From positions 1,674,001-1,738,000 of the forward strand of contig NZ_LKHV02000001.1 in the NCBI RefSeq assembly GCF_001431315.2: a stretch of 64,000 nucleotides of DNA. The letters run 5' to 3'. Within the stretch, counting starts at the first letter, position 1, and each line of letters begins with the position of its first letter. A program made the translations under genes and the position numbers. This DNA comes from Candidatus Berkiella cookevillensis (lineage in GTDB: Bacteria > Pseudomonadota > Gammaproteobacteria > Berkiellales > Berkiellaceae). Shown piece by piece: positions 7,445 through 15,346 of this stretch. The notes beneath the pieces were generated by a model. That model had not been told where the DNA came from and did no database searches. It worked only from the letters and a program-made list of their open reading frames with translations.

Positions 7445-8170
7445 TTACTTTTTTAAAATTAACCCAACCATTCTTACTGGCGCTTCAGTTCCACCTTTAA
7501 TTTTCATCGGCAATGCCAAACTATAGCTTCCAACAGGCGGTAAGCTTCCTGCATTAGCTATATTTTCAACAATATATTTATTAGCGCCCAAAACAGCTTT
7601 ATGTACAGGATAGCCATTTTCTGGGCTATCTGGCGATAATGTATCAATACCGAGACCAACAATATTTCGTTCAGCCAATAAGAAGTCAGCCGCTTCTAAT
7701 GATATACTTGGAAAAAGCAGGTTATTTCTGTATTTTTCTGGTTGTTTCCAATACTTATCCCATCCAGTCCAAAAGATTACAAAGCTTTTCTTGGCAATCA
7801 GTCCATGCTTATCTTCAAAATTTTTAACATCCTGAAGGGATACAACATAACTTTCATGCGATTTTTCGGAAACATTAATCACCACACATGGAGCAAGCAA
7901 TTCATTTACATCTAAATCAGCAATGCTTTTTCCTTCTGTAAAGCAATGTGCCGGCGCATCAATATGAGTACCTATTCCCTCATGCATTTGAATTTTGTGG
8001 GTGCGAAACTGATATGTACTGTTTGGCTCATAATCATGATGAATCTGATGCTTAAAACCACAATCACCATCCCAAGAAGGAATTCCTTCACTTAAAGAAT
8101 GCGTTAAATCTACTAACTTAAATGGAATTTTATCTAAATTGATTTTTGAATTTAATTCAACATTTTTCAT
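7445..8170 (-). CDS. Cyclase / kynurenine formamidase-like metal hydrolase
   Basis: A 241-residue protein of the cyclase (KynB-like) family. It begins with LVDLTHSLSEGIPSWDGD and has the hallmark metal motif HEGIGTHIDAPAHCF, then a FWTGWDKYW segment, GLGIDTLSPDSPENG and a C-terminal LALPMKIKGGTEAPVR. Members hydrolyse N-formylkynurenine or related amides. The start codon overlaps the stop of the GNAT fragment upstream by 4 nt, indicating one transcript. Without other tryptophan-degradation genes nearby, the substrate is open. Confidence 0.85.
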   Translation of the reverse strand: MKNVELNSKINLDKIPFKLVDLTHSLSEGIPSWDGDCGFKHQIHHDYEPNSTYQFRTHKIQMHEGIGTHIDAPAHCFTEGKSIADLDVNELLAPCVVINVSEKSHESYVVSLQDVKNFEDKHGLIAKKSFVIFWTGWDKYWKQPEKYRNNLLFPSISLEAADFLLAERNIVGLGIDTLSPDSPENGYPVHKAVLGANKYIVENIANAGSLPPVGSYSLALPMKIKGGTEAPVRMVGLILKK

Positions 8171-8583
8171 AAATTACTCTTCTTGAGGATCATTAGTTGA
8201 ATAATTTCATTGTATTGCTCAGATTTTTCGATGCTAAATTGCCTAAACCCTACTTTTTCATAAGCTTTAATTGCTCTTAGGTTTTCAATATTTGGATCTA
8301 TTACAACAACCTTAAAATTAGGATAGATTATTTGCGTCAGAAAAGAGTGCAAAATTTTTGCGCCACATCCTTTCCCTAAATAACTTTCATCACCAATAAA
8401 TAAATCAACACCTGCTATCTCAGATGGAGAAAATTGACTAAATAATTCATGGTTATAATCTATGATTCCTTCTGGTAAAAAATCACTCAAAGCATAATAT
8501 TGAATAAATCCAATTTGATGGTGCTCTGCATGCACGATAAAACTCGGTACAAGATCTTTATTTTTGATCCTAGCGCTATACAT
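8167..8583 (-). CDS. GNAT acetyltransferase, AAC(6')-like (C-terminal part of a split gene)
   Basis: 138 residues covering most of a GNAT domain: acceptor region, GVDLFIGDESYLGKGCGAKIL (acetyl-CoA loop, AAC(6')-Ib-like) and NLRAIKAYEKVGF. The first strand and helix of the fold are missing here. They are found, in another frame, at the end of the preceding ORF (from about residue 325), and the two sequences join smoothly at ELNV/YSARIK. The ATG overlaps the upstream stop (ATGTATAG). Either a frameshift broke an APH-AAC fusion or the two parts are made by coupled translation. Confidence 0.75.
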   Translation of the reverse strand: MYSARIKNKDLVPSFIVHAEHHQIGFIQYYALSDFLPEGIIDYNHELFSQFSPSEIAGVDLFIGDESYLGKGCGAKILHSFLTQIIYPNFKVVVIDPNIENLRAIKAYEKVGFRQFSIEKSEQYNEIIQLMILKKSNL

Positions 8584-9676
8584 TTAATTCAATGTCCTTT
8601 TTTGAAAAATCTAATCCTTTAGCATACCATTTTTTAACATGCGGGACTTGAAACCAAGTATGCAAAATTTCCAAATCTTTTATAGTAAGTGCTTCAAATC
8701 TAAGTTCAAGTGGTTTGGCAGGCAGATTTGCACATTGTGGAGATTGGGTTACAATCAAATTGCGATCGAGAGAAGTATCAATCTGAGTTTTCCTCGTCCC
8801 CCAAACAGAAATTTTCTTATCAAAAATTTCTGTTAACTGTTGAAAATAGGATACATCCCCATTATCTTCCAAAGCCCATGCCCATGCCAGTACCGCCTGC
8901 ACAAAGCACCAATTCCAGATCCTGTGCTCAGAAATCTCAAGTATTTTAGCAAAGTGATGAATGCGATGTTCTATAATCTTTAGTGCATTATCTAATTCTA
9001 GCAATTTTGGCATAGGATTGCGGATGAATGCTGCAACTTCATAAGCTGGTTCACCAATTACACCTTTAGGATCAATTACAACCCAATCATCGCCCTGTTG
9101 CAAAATATTATCATGATGCAAATCGCCATGCAGCAAAACAGAAGCGCTAGAGGTCTCAAGTAAAGTATCGCGTAATTTCCTTGCTTTATTTAAATAGTAA
9201 TCAGGTATGCTAGAATCTTTATTCAGCACCATCAGCCAATCTTTAATATGAGGGAATATCTTTAGAAAAGGAGGTGCTGCTTGATGTAATTTCTTTAAGC
9301 ACCCACCCATAATATGAATGGCATCATATTCTTTCTCTGGAAAATAAGTTTTCAAAGAAGCCCCTGAAATAGCCCGTTCAAGCAGGAGCATCCCTTCCTT
9401 TTCTGCAAGTACAGTTACCGCACCAAACCCTGAAAAAGCTTTTAATGCTGCTGCTTCTCGTTTGAATCCATCATTACCAAGACCCAATTTTAGGATGATA
9501 GCTTGTTTGTCTTGAAAGCCTGAGAGCACATGATTGTAAGACAAATTATTAACTGGCTTTAAATCTGACAATCCATATTCTGCTTTAATTTGAGCAATCA
9601 AATGAGGCAAATCCACTAAAAATTGCTTACCCTTTTGCCCATACATATTTATGATATTTTTTTCTAGTTCTTTCAT
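8576..9676 (-). CDS. APH(6)-like aminoglycoside kinase with truncated AAC start
   Basis: A 366-residue protein. Residues 1-310 are an aminoglycoside/hydroxyurea-type kinase (streptomycin 6-kinase-like): K63 in IILKLG, the catalytic HGDLHHDN (183-190) and IDPKGVIGEPAYE with D202. Residues 325-366 (LRFEALTIKDLEILHTWF onwards) are the first elements of a GNAT domain of the AAC(6')-Ib type, interrupted by a stop at the frame change near 8576-8583. The staphylococcal bifunctional enzyme has the reverse order, AAC then APH. The phosphotransferase half looks intact; the acetyltransferase half continues in the next ORF. Confidence 0.8.
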   Translation of the reverse strand: MKELEKNIINMYGQKGKQFLVDLPHLIAQIKAEYGLSDLKPVNNLSYNHVLSGFQDKQAIILKLGLGNDGFKREAAALKAFSGFGAVTVLAEKEGMLLLERAISGASLKTYFPEKEYDAIHIMGGCLKKLHQAAPPFLKIFPHIKDWLMVLNKDSSIPDYYLNKARKLRDTLLETSSASVLLHGDLHHDNILQQGDDWVVIDPKGVIGEPAYEVAAFIRNPMPKLLELDNALKIIEHRIHHFAKILEISEHRIWNWCFVQAVLAWAWALEDNGDVSYFQQLTEIFDKKISVWGTRKTQIDTSLDRNLIVTQSPQCANLPAKPLELRFEALTIKDLEILHTWFQVPHVKKWYAKGLDFSKKDIELNV

Positions 9677-9851
9677 ATCATTATTTGTTTTTTCTCAAAT
9701 CTTTAGTTATCCATGAAAAATTTATTTTCTATCAACCGCGATGATTATTTTTTCAGAAAATCACTTATTCCACTCCTTAAAAAACACATCAGCAAATTAT
9801 TTAACACTAAAGTTCTTGAGTCCTGTTTCTTAATACTCTACAACACAGCTA

Positions 9852-10376
9852 TCAACAACGCTGTGTCTCTGGATATCTAAATGACGAACATTTCATATCA
9901 AAATCTTGAGATATCATGAAGCAACCATCCGTTAATGCTGCTATAGGGTTAAATGGTATCTTTAAAAAATTATCTGGTGAAAATTGCAGCACCACTTTGG
10001 AAAATTTGTTTGAAATTGAATTCAAAATCAGATCAAGATCACAGAGTTTTGTTGCAATAATATCTTTTATGTACAATGTTTCATCTTTAATCTGATAAAT
10101 AACCATACAATCCATTGACTCAATATAGTAAGCAGACATATACAGTAAATTGAGCGTTGCGACTGTTGTTTCTTTGATAATGCCAAAACAGTTTGAAATG
10201 GGAATACGATCAGAATACAATCTCTGCATCAAACTTAAATCTTCAGGATTATCTAGATCAATTTTCCTTAGAGACTCCTGCATGTATCCTGAAACATATG
10301 TCCCCAATAATGCACCTATGAAAGCTAAAATTGCTGTACCAATAGAAACGCCTAATTTCAACTTACTATTCTTCAT
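9852..10376 (-). CDS. Membrane-anchored hypothetical protein
   Basis: 174 residues with one N-terminal hydrophobic segment (about 9-31, GVSIGTAILAFIGALLGTYV) and a cytosolic or periplasmic remainder without recognised motifs. The C-terminal half contains several cysteines (DGCFMISQDFDMKCSS and a final C). The gene stands alone between the kinase gene and the AbiE locus. Family not recognised; a real gene is plausible from its length and reading-frame integrity. Confidence 0.5.
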   Translation of the reverse strand: MKNSKLKLGVSIGTAILAFIGALLGTYVSGYMQESLRKIDLDNPEDLSLMQRLYSDRIPISNCFGIIKETTVATLNLLYMSAYYIESMDCMVIYQIKDETLYIKDIIATKLCDLDLILNSISNKFSKVVLQFSPDNFLKIPFNPIAALTDGCFMISQDFDMKCSSFRYPETQRC

Positions 10377-10556
10377 ATATTTTATTAACCATACTCAATG
10401 AAGCAAACAATAGCTCAATCTCAATAAAGGAGGCACTTTAAGCCAAAAATGTTGATCTACTAACAAAATAATAGTTAAGCGCCAAAGGCAATCATATTTT
10501 ATTTTTGTCTGGATTTACAGTTAGGAAAACGCAAAACAAGCCCGTTAATTTTTTTG

Positions 10557-10706
10557 TTAACTTGAGGGAATATGAAGATGATCTATATATTCATCAAGGT
10601 CTTGGATCATTTTTTGAGACAGAAGGTGCAGAAAAGCAGTTTTGCCTTGCTCAGAGGCCTGAATGGGAGTGATACTTTTGATAATTTTTGCTAAAAACTC
10701 GGTCAA
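10557..10706 (-). pseudogene. Possible short gene remnant in the 10377-10807 gap
   Basis: The 430-bp gap before abiEii has no long ORF. One minus-strand frame of about 49 codons (TTG start, LTEFLAKIIKSITP... to a TAA at 10557) has protein-like composition (HLLSQKMIQDLDEYIDHLH), but no ribosome-binding site or known family. It could be the tail of a lost gene. The rest of the gap holds only the repeat copy at 10762. Confidence 0.2.
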
Positions 10707-10761
10707 CAGTAATCATTGTTAAAACCGCTGCATATTAATTGTAGCGGTCGCAATATCATAA

Positions 10762-10833
10762 CAATGTTGGAAACTCAGATTTCTACAGGGTTGAATGATA
10801 AGCTAATTCACCCAATTTCTCTAATTTTAATGA
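10762..10833. repeat. Direct repeat, copy 2 (partner 6215-6285)
   Basis: Same-orientation partner of 6215-6285. The last 26 nt are coding sequence for the AbiEii C-terminus; the remainder lies just downstream of its stop. The pair brackets about 4.5 kb containing the phosphotransferase/cyclase/acetyltransferase cluster. Confidence 0.5.
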
Positions 10834-11752
10834 GTGAGGCATAAATGTCTTCAAAAGATGGGGAGCCACTATAATATAAAGCTGAATTTTGGGAAAACCT
10901 TTTATTGTATAAATTAAATATTTCAGGGTTAGAATCAAAGTTAAAAGCAATATTCTCTTTTAGATTTTTTATGTCTTTTGATCTAAATCTTAATTCTTTA
11001 TGCTTGACATAATCGTCCGTACCAATAAATTTTTTTACTCGATCTTGCTGAAAAAGCTGATGTACATCATAGAAATGCCTTAAGAAGTTCATTTCAAACT
11101 CACCACTTTCAATCTGCTGACGAACTTTGGTACTAATAGCCTGCAGCTTTTCTACAAACGTATACTCCGGTAAATAACATTTTATAGCTTTTGCTCTATT
11201 ATCAATTAGATCGGGCATAACATCTTTGGCTTTATCAAAAGCCCAAGAACTAATGTCAATTGGCGAATTTGGCGCTATCGCATCAAAACCAACCTCAAGT
11301 AGAATATTTGGCTTAATACCGTTTGGGGTGTCAAAAAAACTTTTATATTGTAAGCTTATACCTGCATTTCTAAAAAACTCATCATCAAATTTCTTATCTC
11401 TTTTAGACTCCATGCTTGAGATATTAATTTCATTAGCTAGATCATCAAAAAATAATTGCCTGTCTGTAGCATATTTTTTATCAGCAAATTTTGTTCTGCT
11501 CGTTAATTTATATTTTGGATCAGGATAAATGTGTATATCAATATCCTCAGAAAAGCGATTAATAATTTTGAATGCTTTTGAAAGAGATGTCCCACCTTTC
11601 AATTCAAACTCATAGCCTTGCTGTTGTAACCCCCAGAGGGCATGCATAATCCAATAATCTTTCTCAACCAAATATGGTTCGTCTATTCCAATTTCGTCCG
11701 CAACAATCTCAAATAGTTCTTGAGCCTCATCTATTTCATGTAAAAACTTCAT
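10808..11752 (-). CDS. AbiEii-type nucleotidyltransferase toxin
   Basis: A 314-residue protein of the AbiEii family (type IV toxin, DUF1814). The nucleotidyltransferase signature is clear: FELKGGTSLSKAFKII followed by RFSEDIDIHIYPD, with an upstream LVEKDYWIMHAL. AbiEii enzymes act by nucleotide transfer onto RNA targets such as tRNA acceptor ends, giving bacteriostasis or phage abortive infection. Its ATG overlaps the antitoxin stop by 4 nt, the usual AbiE operon layout. It lies inside the putative integrated island. Confidence 0.88.
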   Translation of the reverse strand: MKFLHEIDEAQELFEIVADEIGIDEPYLVEKDYWIMHALWGLQQQGYEFELKGGTSLSKAFKIINRFSEDIDIHIYPDPKYKLTSRTKFADKKYATDRQLFFDDLANEINISSMESKRDKKFDDEFFRNAGISLQYKSFFDTPNGIKPNILLEVGFDAIAPNSPIDISSWAFDKAKDVMPDLIDNRAKAIKCYLPEYTFVEKLQAISTKVRQQIESGEFEMNFLRHFYDVHQLFQQDRVKKFIGTDDYVKHKELRFRSKDIKNLKENIAFNFDSNPEIFNLYNKRFSQNSALYYSGSPSFEDIYASLIKIREIG

Positions 11753-12369
11753 GCAACCTTCTTAACTGGATACTGCTTGCCATGTTCTAAAGCAACAAAG
11801 AATTTCTTCGTGTAAACGTGCCCATATTGCTTTGCCAGAGCAAATAGCTTAGTATTATCGAATTGATTTTCTTGCACACTATTGGCAACATTATTTAAAA
11901 GCTTTCTCGGATCTTCACCTACATCTTCAAGATTATTTACTAAATCAACAAGCAAATATTCTTTGGTTAAATCTTTCGGATAACCTTTAGCTTTTAGCTT
12001 AAATTCATAGGTTCGATTGCCTAGTTTAAGATCACCATGCCTCTTTTTGTTATAAACAAATGTTTGTTTTTTTAGCTGAGTTAACCCTAAACCCAAACCA
12101 TTATAAAGATTAGGTGAGAATATTAAAAAATCATCCGTTTTTAAGAACGCGCTCACTACTTGCTCTGCTGATGCTGGCACATCTCCAAAACGACTTTTTT
12201 TGGGAAGCGAGTATAAGCCTGGGCCCACTCTTTTTAAGTAGCCTTCCTTCTGTAGCTGCTTTAAGTCTCTGCCAAGTGAGCCTGAGAGCGATTCTAAATC
12301 ACCCCAAGAATAAACTTCACCTACAGTGAGCTTTGACAGCAAATTATAGCGTTTTAGTACTCTGTTCAT
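11749..12369 (-). CDS. AbiEi-type antitoxin / DUF6088-like regulator
   Basis: 206 residues from ATG 12369 (MNRVLKRYNLLSKLTVGEVYSWGDL). The N-terminal winged helix-turn-helix (ESLSGSLGRDLKQLQKEGYLKRVGPGLYSLPKKS) is the DNA-binding and autoregulatory part of AbiEi proteins, and the C-terminal part would neutralise the toxin. A longer frame from TTG 12405 lacks support. It precedes and overlaps the toxin gene. The inverted repeat at 12457-12491 is a candidate binding site. Confidence 0.8.
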   Translation of the reverse strand: MNRVLKRYNLLSKLTVGEVYSWGDLESLSGSLGRDLKQLQKEGYLKRVGPGLYSLPKKSRFGDVPASAEQVVSAFLKTDDFLIFSPNLYNGLGLGLTQLKKQTFVYNKKRHGDLKLGNRTYEFKLKAKGYPKDLTKEYLLVDLVNNLEDVGEDPRKLLNNVANSVQENQFDNTKLFALAKQYGHVYTKKFFVALEHGKQYPVKKVA

Positions 12370-12456
12370 AGTGAGTAATATAGCAAGTTGATAAGCTAAA
12401 TGCAAGTATTTTAAATTAAAATAATGTCATAATTTAAAGATAGAATATATATCCTA

Positions 12457-12491
12457 TTGATATAAAACATATTTATTAGATTGTATATCAA
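12457..12491. promoter_or_regulatory. Inverted repeat upstream of the AbiE operon
   Basis: TTGATATA (12457-12464) and TATATCAA (12484-12491) form 8-nt arms about 90-120 nt upstream of the antitoxin start. AbiEi antitoxins repress their own promoter through inverted repeats, so this is a candidate operator. The region is very AT-rich, so chance is possible. Confidence 0.3.
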
Positions 12492-12524
12492 CATATTAAG
12501 ATAAAAATCTATCGTGATAGTACC

Positions 12525-13037
12525 CTATACATTACTGATATCCTGCTCAGTATTCGTTTCAAGGACATTAAACGTTTTGCTCACCAAAGATGAAAAACGC
12601 TTATTATCCAAGTGTGTATATCGCATGGTTGTTTGAATACTCTTATACCCAGCTAATGAGGCAATTTTATGCAGCTCAGCCCCGCTATTAGCTAAAGTTG
12701 AAAAAAGGCATGACGCAGGCTATGAAATACCAGCTTTTCACCTTTTTCATTAAACAAAGCAATTTCTGCTTGCTCAAGCGCTCTGTGCGATTCATTGCGA
12801 AAATCATAAATAGATAATGGATTGTGTGGACTGCCAAAGATCAGACCATGCCCCAATGCACGATGGTTCTTCAACTCAGCAACAACGATATCTGTTAAAT
12901 GTAGAACCTTGTCTGTGCCATTTTTAGTATCTTTACAATGTGCTTGTTGTTGCTGCAGATCGATATCGCACCAACATAATTTTTCAAGCTCACCGCGTCT
13001 TGCTCCTGTTGTAATTGCCATAAGAATGAGTAAATAA
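12525..13037 (-). pseudogene. Tyrosine recombinase (integrase) remnant, truncated and frameshifted
   Basis: The C-terminal catalytic half of a phage/ICE integrase. One frame gives ITTGARRGELEKLCWCDID and HSLRHAFF. A shift in a run of six T (about 12703-12708) then moves to a second frame reading STLANSGAELHKIASLAGYK and TMRYTHLDNKRFSSL to the stop at 12525. The catalytic Arg, HxLRH and Tyr are all recognisable, but no single frame contains them. The N-terminal half is gone, cut at about 13038 by an IS end. The remnant lies about 1 kb from the 3' end of tRNA-Leu(UAA), a standard integration site, so it probably mobilised the adjacent accessory DNA. Confidence 0.85.
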
Positions 13038-13182
13038 AACAATGGGATTACCGAAGGATTCCATCGCAAGATGAAGCTCATTCAAAGAAGAGCATATGGA
13101 TTTAGAAATTTTGAAAATTATAGATTAAGAGTTAAAGTGCTATGTTCGTAAACTGAAGTGCCCCCTTAAGTAGGGAAGACCC
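13038..13182 (+). mobile_element. ISL3-type IS, 3'-end fragment A
   Basis: A 145-bp piece matching the last part of the transposase gene and the right terminus of the adjacent IS copy. It ends in the string CTTAAGTAGGGAAGACCC. Its inner boundary cuts the integrase gene. Confidence 0.75.
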
Positions 13183-13845
13183 GCAAAAGTGGCTCTGATT
13201 TATTGCCTTTCATTAATCAGTTACCAGGTAGAGAGCGTGTCAAAATAGCTTGTATTGATTTAAGTGTTACTTATCGAAACCTCATTAAGAAGCACTTCCC
13301 TAAAGCCTTAATTGTAACGGATAGGTTTCATGTACTAAGACTGATTGAACAGGCTTTTATGAAAACCTGTCACAGCATCCATCCACAAATGAAGTATCAC
13401 AGAGGAATACTGGCTATGTTTAGAACGCGTCCTGAGCATCTAACCGAAACCAAGAAGCTTAAACTTAAACAATTCTTAGATGAACATCCGGCCATACAGG
13501 TGCTTTATCAGTTTAAGGAGCGACTCTTTACTCTTCTAAAACATAAACATCGCAAGGCAAAGGAATGCAAAAATCTAATCCCTATTTTCCTTGATATGGT
13601 TAAACAGCTCAAAGCAGCCATCTTCTTACCGCTTGTTAAGCTCGGGAAGACCTTATTTAAATGGAGAGAGGAAATAGTAAGAATGTGGCGATTCACAAAG
13701 AACAATGGAATTACCGAAGGATTCCATCGCAAGATGAAGCTCATTCAAAGAAGAGCATATGGATTTAGAAATTTTGAAAATTATAGATTAAGAGTTAAAG
13801 TGCTATGTTCGTAAACTGAAGTGCCCCCTTAAGTAGGGAAGACCC
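13183..13845 (+). mobile_element. ISL3-type IS, 5'-truncated copy B
   Basis: The longest fragment of the array, starting in the middle of the transposase reading frame directly after the end of fragment A and finishing with the same terminus (CTTAAGTAGGGAAGACCC, ending at 13845). No left end is present, so the copy cannot move by itself. Confidence 0.8.
13203..13814 (+). pseudogene. ISL3-family transposase, N-terminally truncated
   Basis: A 203-residue open frame corresponding to the C-terminal half of an ISL3 (DDE_Tnp_ISL3) transposase. It includes IACIDLSVTYRNLIKKHFP, IVTDRFHVLRLIEQAF, the conserved NNGITEGFHRKMKLIQRRAYG block and a YRLRVKVLCS end. Full-length family members are about twice as long, with a zinc-binding N-terminus that is missing here. 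The start given (TTG 13203) is only the first possible codon in a decapitated frame. Confidence 0.85.
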
Positions 13846-14011
13846 AGAATGTGGCGATTCACAAAGAACAATGGGATTACTGAAGGCTTCCATCGCAAGA
13901 TGAAGCTCATTCAAAGAAGAGCATATGGATTTAGAAATTTTGAGAATTATAGATTAAGAGTTAAAGTGCTATGTTCGTAAACTGAAGTGCCCCCTTAAGT
14001 AGGGAAGACCC
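13846..14011 (+). mobile_element. ISL3-type IS, 3'-end fragment C
   Basis: 166 bp starting AGAATGTGGCGATTC and ending at the same CTTAAGTAGGGAAGACCC terminus. It differs from fragments A and B at several positions (for example ACTGAAGGCTTCC against ACCGAAGGATTCC), so it is a diverged copy, not a recent tandem duplication. Confidence 0.75.
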
Positions 14012-14034
14012 GAAATTTTGAGAATTATAGATTA
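14012..14034 (+). mobile_element. ISL3-type IS, fragment D
   Basis: About 23 bp matching the internal GAAATTTTGAGAATTATAG stretch of fragment C, directly after the terminus of C. The homology stops 9 bp before the 3' end of tRNA-Leu. Confidence 0.55.
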
Positions 14035-14043
14035 ATAATTAAA

Positions 14044-14133
14044 TGGTGCCCGGGGCCAGACTCGAACTGGCACGGAGTTTAACCTCCGAGGGATTTTAAG
14101 TCCCTTGCGTCTACCTATTTCGCCACCCGGGCA
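14044..14133 (-). tRNA. tRNA-Leu (anticodon UAA)
   Basis: A 90-nt class II tRNA including an encoded CCA. The acceptor begins TGCCCGGG and closes with CCCGGGCACCA, the anticodon loop ACTTAAAAT gives UAA, there is a long variable arm, and the T loop is GTTCGAGTC. It is the last of three tRNAs behind pgsA, the leuZ position of enterobacteria. Accessory DNA with an integrase remnant abuts its 3' end. Confidence 0.97.
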
Positions 14134-14146
14134 TTGATTGAAAAGT

Positions 14147-14220
14147 TGGAGGCTGAGGCCGGAATCGAACCGGCGTACGCGGCTTTGCAGGCCGCTGCAT
14201 AACCACTCTGCCACCCAGCC
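14147..14220 (-). tRNA. tRNA-Cys (anticodon GCA)
   Basis: 74 nt with encoded CCA. Acceptor strands GGCTGGG and CTCAGCC, anticodon loop CTGCAAA giving GCA, and T loop GGTTCGATTCC. It is in the middle of the Gly-Cys-Leu cluster downstream of pgsA, probably cotranscribed with its neighbours. Confidence 0.97.
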
Positions 14221-14271
14221 AAAGCATCTGATTATCGAAAATCAAATGAGACAAAAATGCATGCTAAAACT

Positions 14272-14346
14272 TGGAGCGGGAAACGAGATTCGAACTCGCG
14301 ACCCCAACCTTGGCAAGGTTGTGCTCTACCACTGAGCTATTCCCGC
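14272..14346 (-). tRNA. tRNA-Gly (anticodon GCC)
   Basis: 75 nt with encoded CCA. Acceptor GCGGGAA pairs with TTCCCGC, the anticodon loop gives GCC, and the T loop is AGTTCGAATCT. It is the first tRNA after pgsA, matching the conserved pgsA-glyW-cysT-leuZ order. Confidence 0.97.
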
Positions 14347-14482
14347 GTTATGTTGGGGCATTTTATAGAATTCCTATGTTCTGTCAACCCCTTATTAGAC
14401 CTAATATTTTAGAATTAAGACACTCAATTTACTAAAATAAAACTTTAAATTTTAAATTTTCTATCTAATCCAAGCGAATTAA

Positions 14483-15043
14483 TTAATCTTTAAATCCAAC
14501 TTCGATAATTGCTGCACGTAAATAGTTATACATTGACCATAATGTCAGCGCCACAGCAACGTACATAAGCACTATACCCAGCTTTATAAGCGGTAACGAC
14601 CAATCTGCAGGATTAGCTAAAAGAATAACTATAGCTAAGATTTGAATAAGGGTTTTTGCCTTACCCAAGTAGCTAACTGCCACATTTGCTTGCTTACCAA
14701 TCTCTGCCATCCATTCACGAAGCGCAGAAATCGCGATTTCACGACTTACAATGATTGCTGCGGGGATAGTTACCCAGATGCTGCCAAATTCGCCTACGAT
14801 TAATACAAGCGCCACAGCAACGATTAATTTGTCTGCAACAGGATCTAAGAAGGCACCAAATCGTGATGTCTGATTTAGCTTTCTTGCAAGATAACCGTCT
14901 AACCAATCCGTTAAACCTGCAAGACAGAATATCCCTGCTGTAATCATTCCAGCATGAGAAATAGGTAAATAAAAGCTCAATACAAAGCAAGGAATTAAAC
15001 ATATTCTTAACAATGTAATTGAATTGGGTATGCTCATTAGCAT
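14483..15043 (-). CDS. pgsA: CDP-diacylglycerol-glycerol-3-phosphate 3-phosphatidyltransferase
   Basis: A 186-residue inner-membrane enzyme that makes phosphatidylglycerophosphate, the committed step to phosphatidylglycerol and cardiolipin. It has the CDP-alcohol phosphotransferase signature (DWLDGYLARKLNQTSRFGAFLDPVADK, i.e. DG-x2-AR-x8-G-x3-D-x3-D) and several hydrophobic helices. The ATG at 15043 is followed two codons later by another ATG that could also serve. It heads the tRNA-Gly/Cys/Leu cluster. Confidence 0.96.
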   Translation of the reverse strand: MLMSIPNSITLLRICLIPCFVLSFYLPISHAGMITAGIFCLAGLTDWLDGYLARKLNQTSRFGAFLDPVADKLIVAVALVLIVGEFGSIWVTIPAAIIVSREIAISALREWMAEIGKQANVAVSYLGKAKTLIQILAIVILLANPADWSLPLIKLGIVLMYVAVALTLWSMYNYLRAAIIEVGFKD

Positions 15044-15183
15044 GAAGAAATTTCCCTAAATCATTCAGATTACCAAGCTCGTTGCAGGCTAGCACGACAT
15101 TATCGATAGAACAATATTTTCTGTCTTAAATCTTAAACTTTAGTATTTCAAATATATATTAGTACACTGCAACATTCGTTTTT

Positions 15184-15344
15184 GCAAATGAACGAAGTGG
15201 ATAATTCTCTTCCCTTGATTTCAAGGCGCACTAAAGTGAGCAGAAGGATTTTTCAGAATCTTTGCTTGAAAAATCCTTCTATGCACCTAAAGATGCCTCT
15301 TTCTTTGGTTACAAAGAAAGAACATTGATTCGCTCCGCGAATCG
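15184..15344 (+). repeat. Dispersed ~160-bp repeat, copy 1
   Basis: The gap between der and pgsA (15044-15346) contains no gene. Most of it is a repeat that recurs at 20841-21012 in the opposite orientation: shared blocks include GAACGAAGTG, CTTCCCTTG, GTGAGCAGA, AAAATCCTTCT, TGCACCT, ACAAAGAAAGAA and ATTCGCT. Nested complementary blocks (for example AAGGATTTTTC and GAAAAATCCTT) suggest a long folded structure. Confidence 0.6.
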
Positions 15345-15346
15345 TA

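Noticed and set aside
13508-13744. Minus-strand ORF sharing its first residues with the integrase fragment
   Set aside because: The shared start is antisense IS sequence (the NNGITEGFHRKMK block read backwards). It explains why the integrase frame seems to begin with MSFILRWNPSVIPL, which is not integrase.
12525-14044. Duplicated tRNA-Leu 3' end (att site) marking the far side of the island
   Set aside because: I looked for a second copy of the tRNA 3' segment to the left and did not see one; the other end may lie outside the window or be lost.
14032-14335. Short ORFs across the tRNA cluster on both strands
   Set aside because: They lie over tRNA-Leu, tRNA-Cys and tRNA-Gly, whose cloverleaf features are unambiguous.
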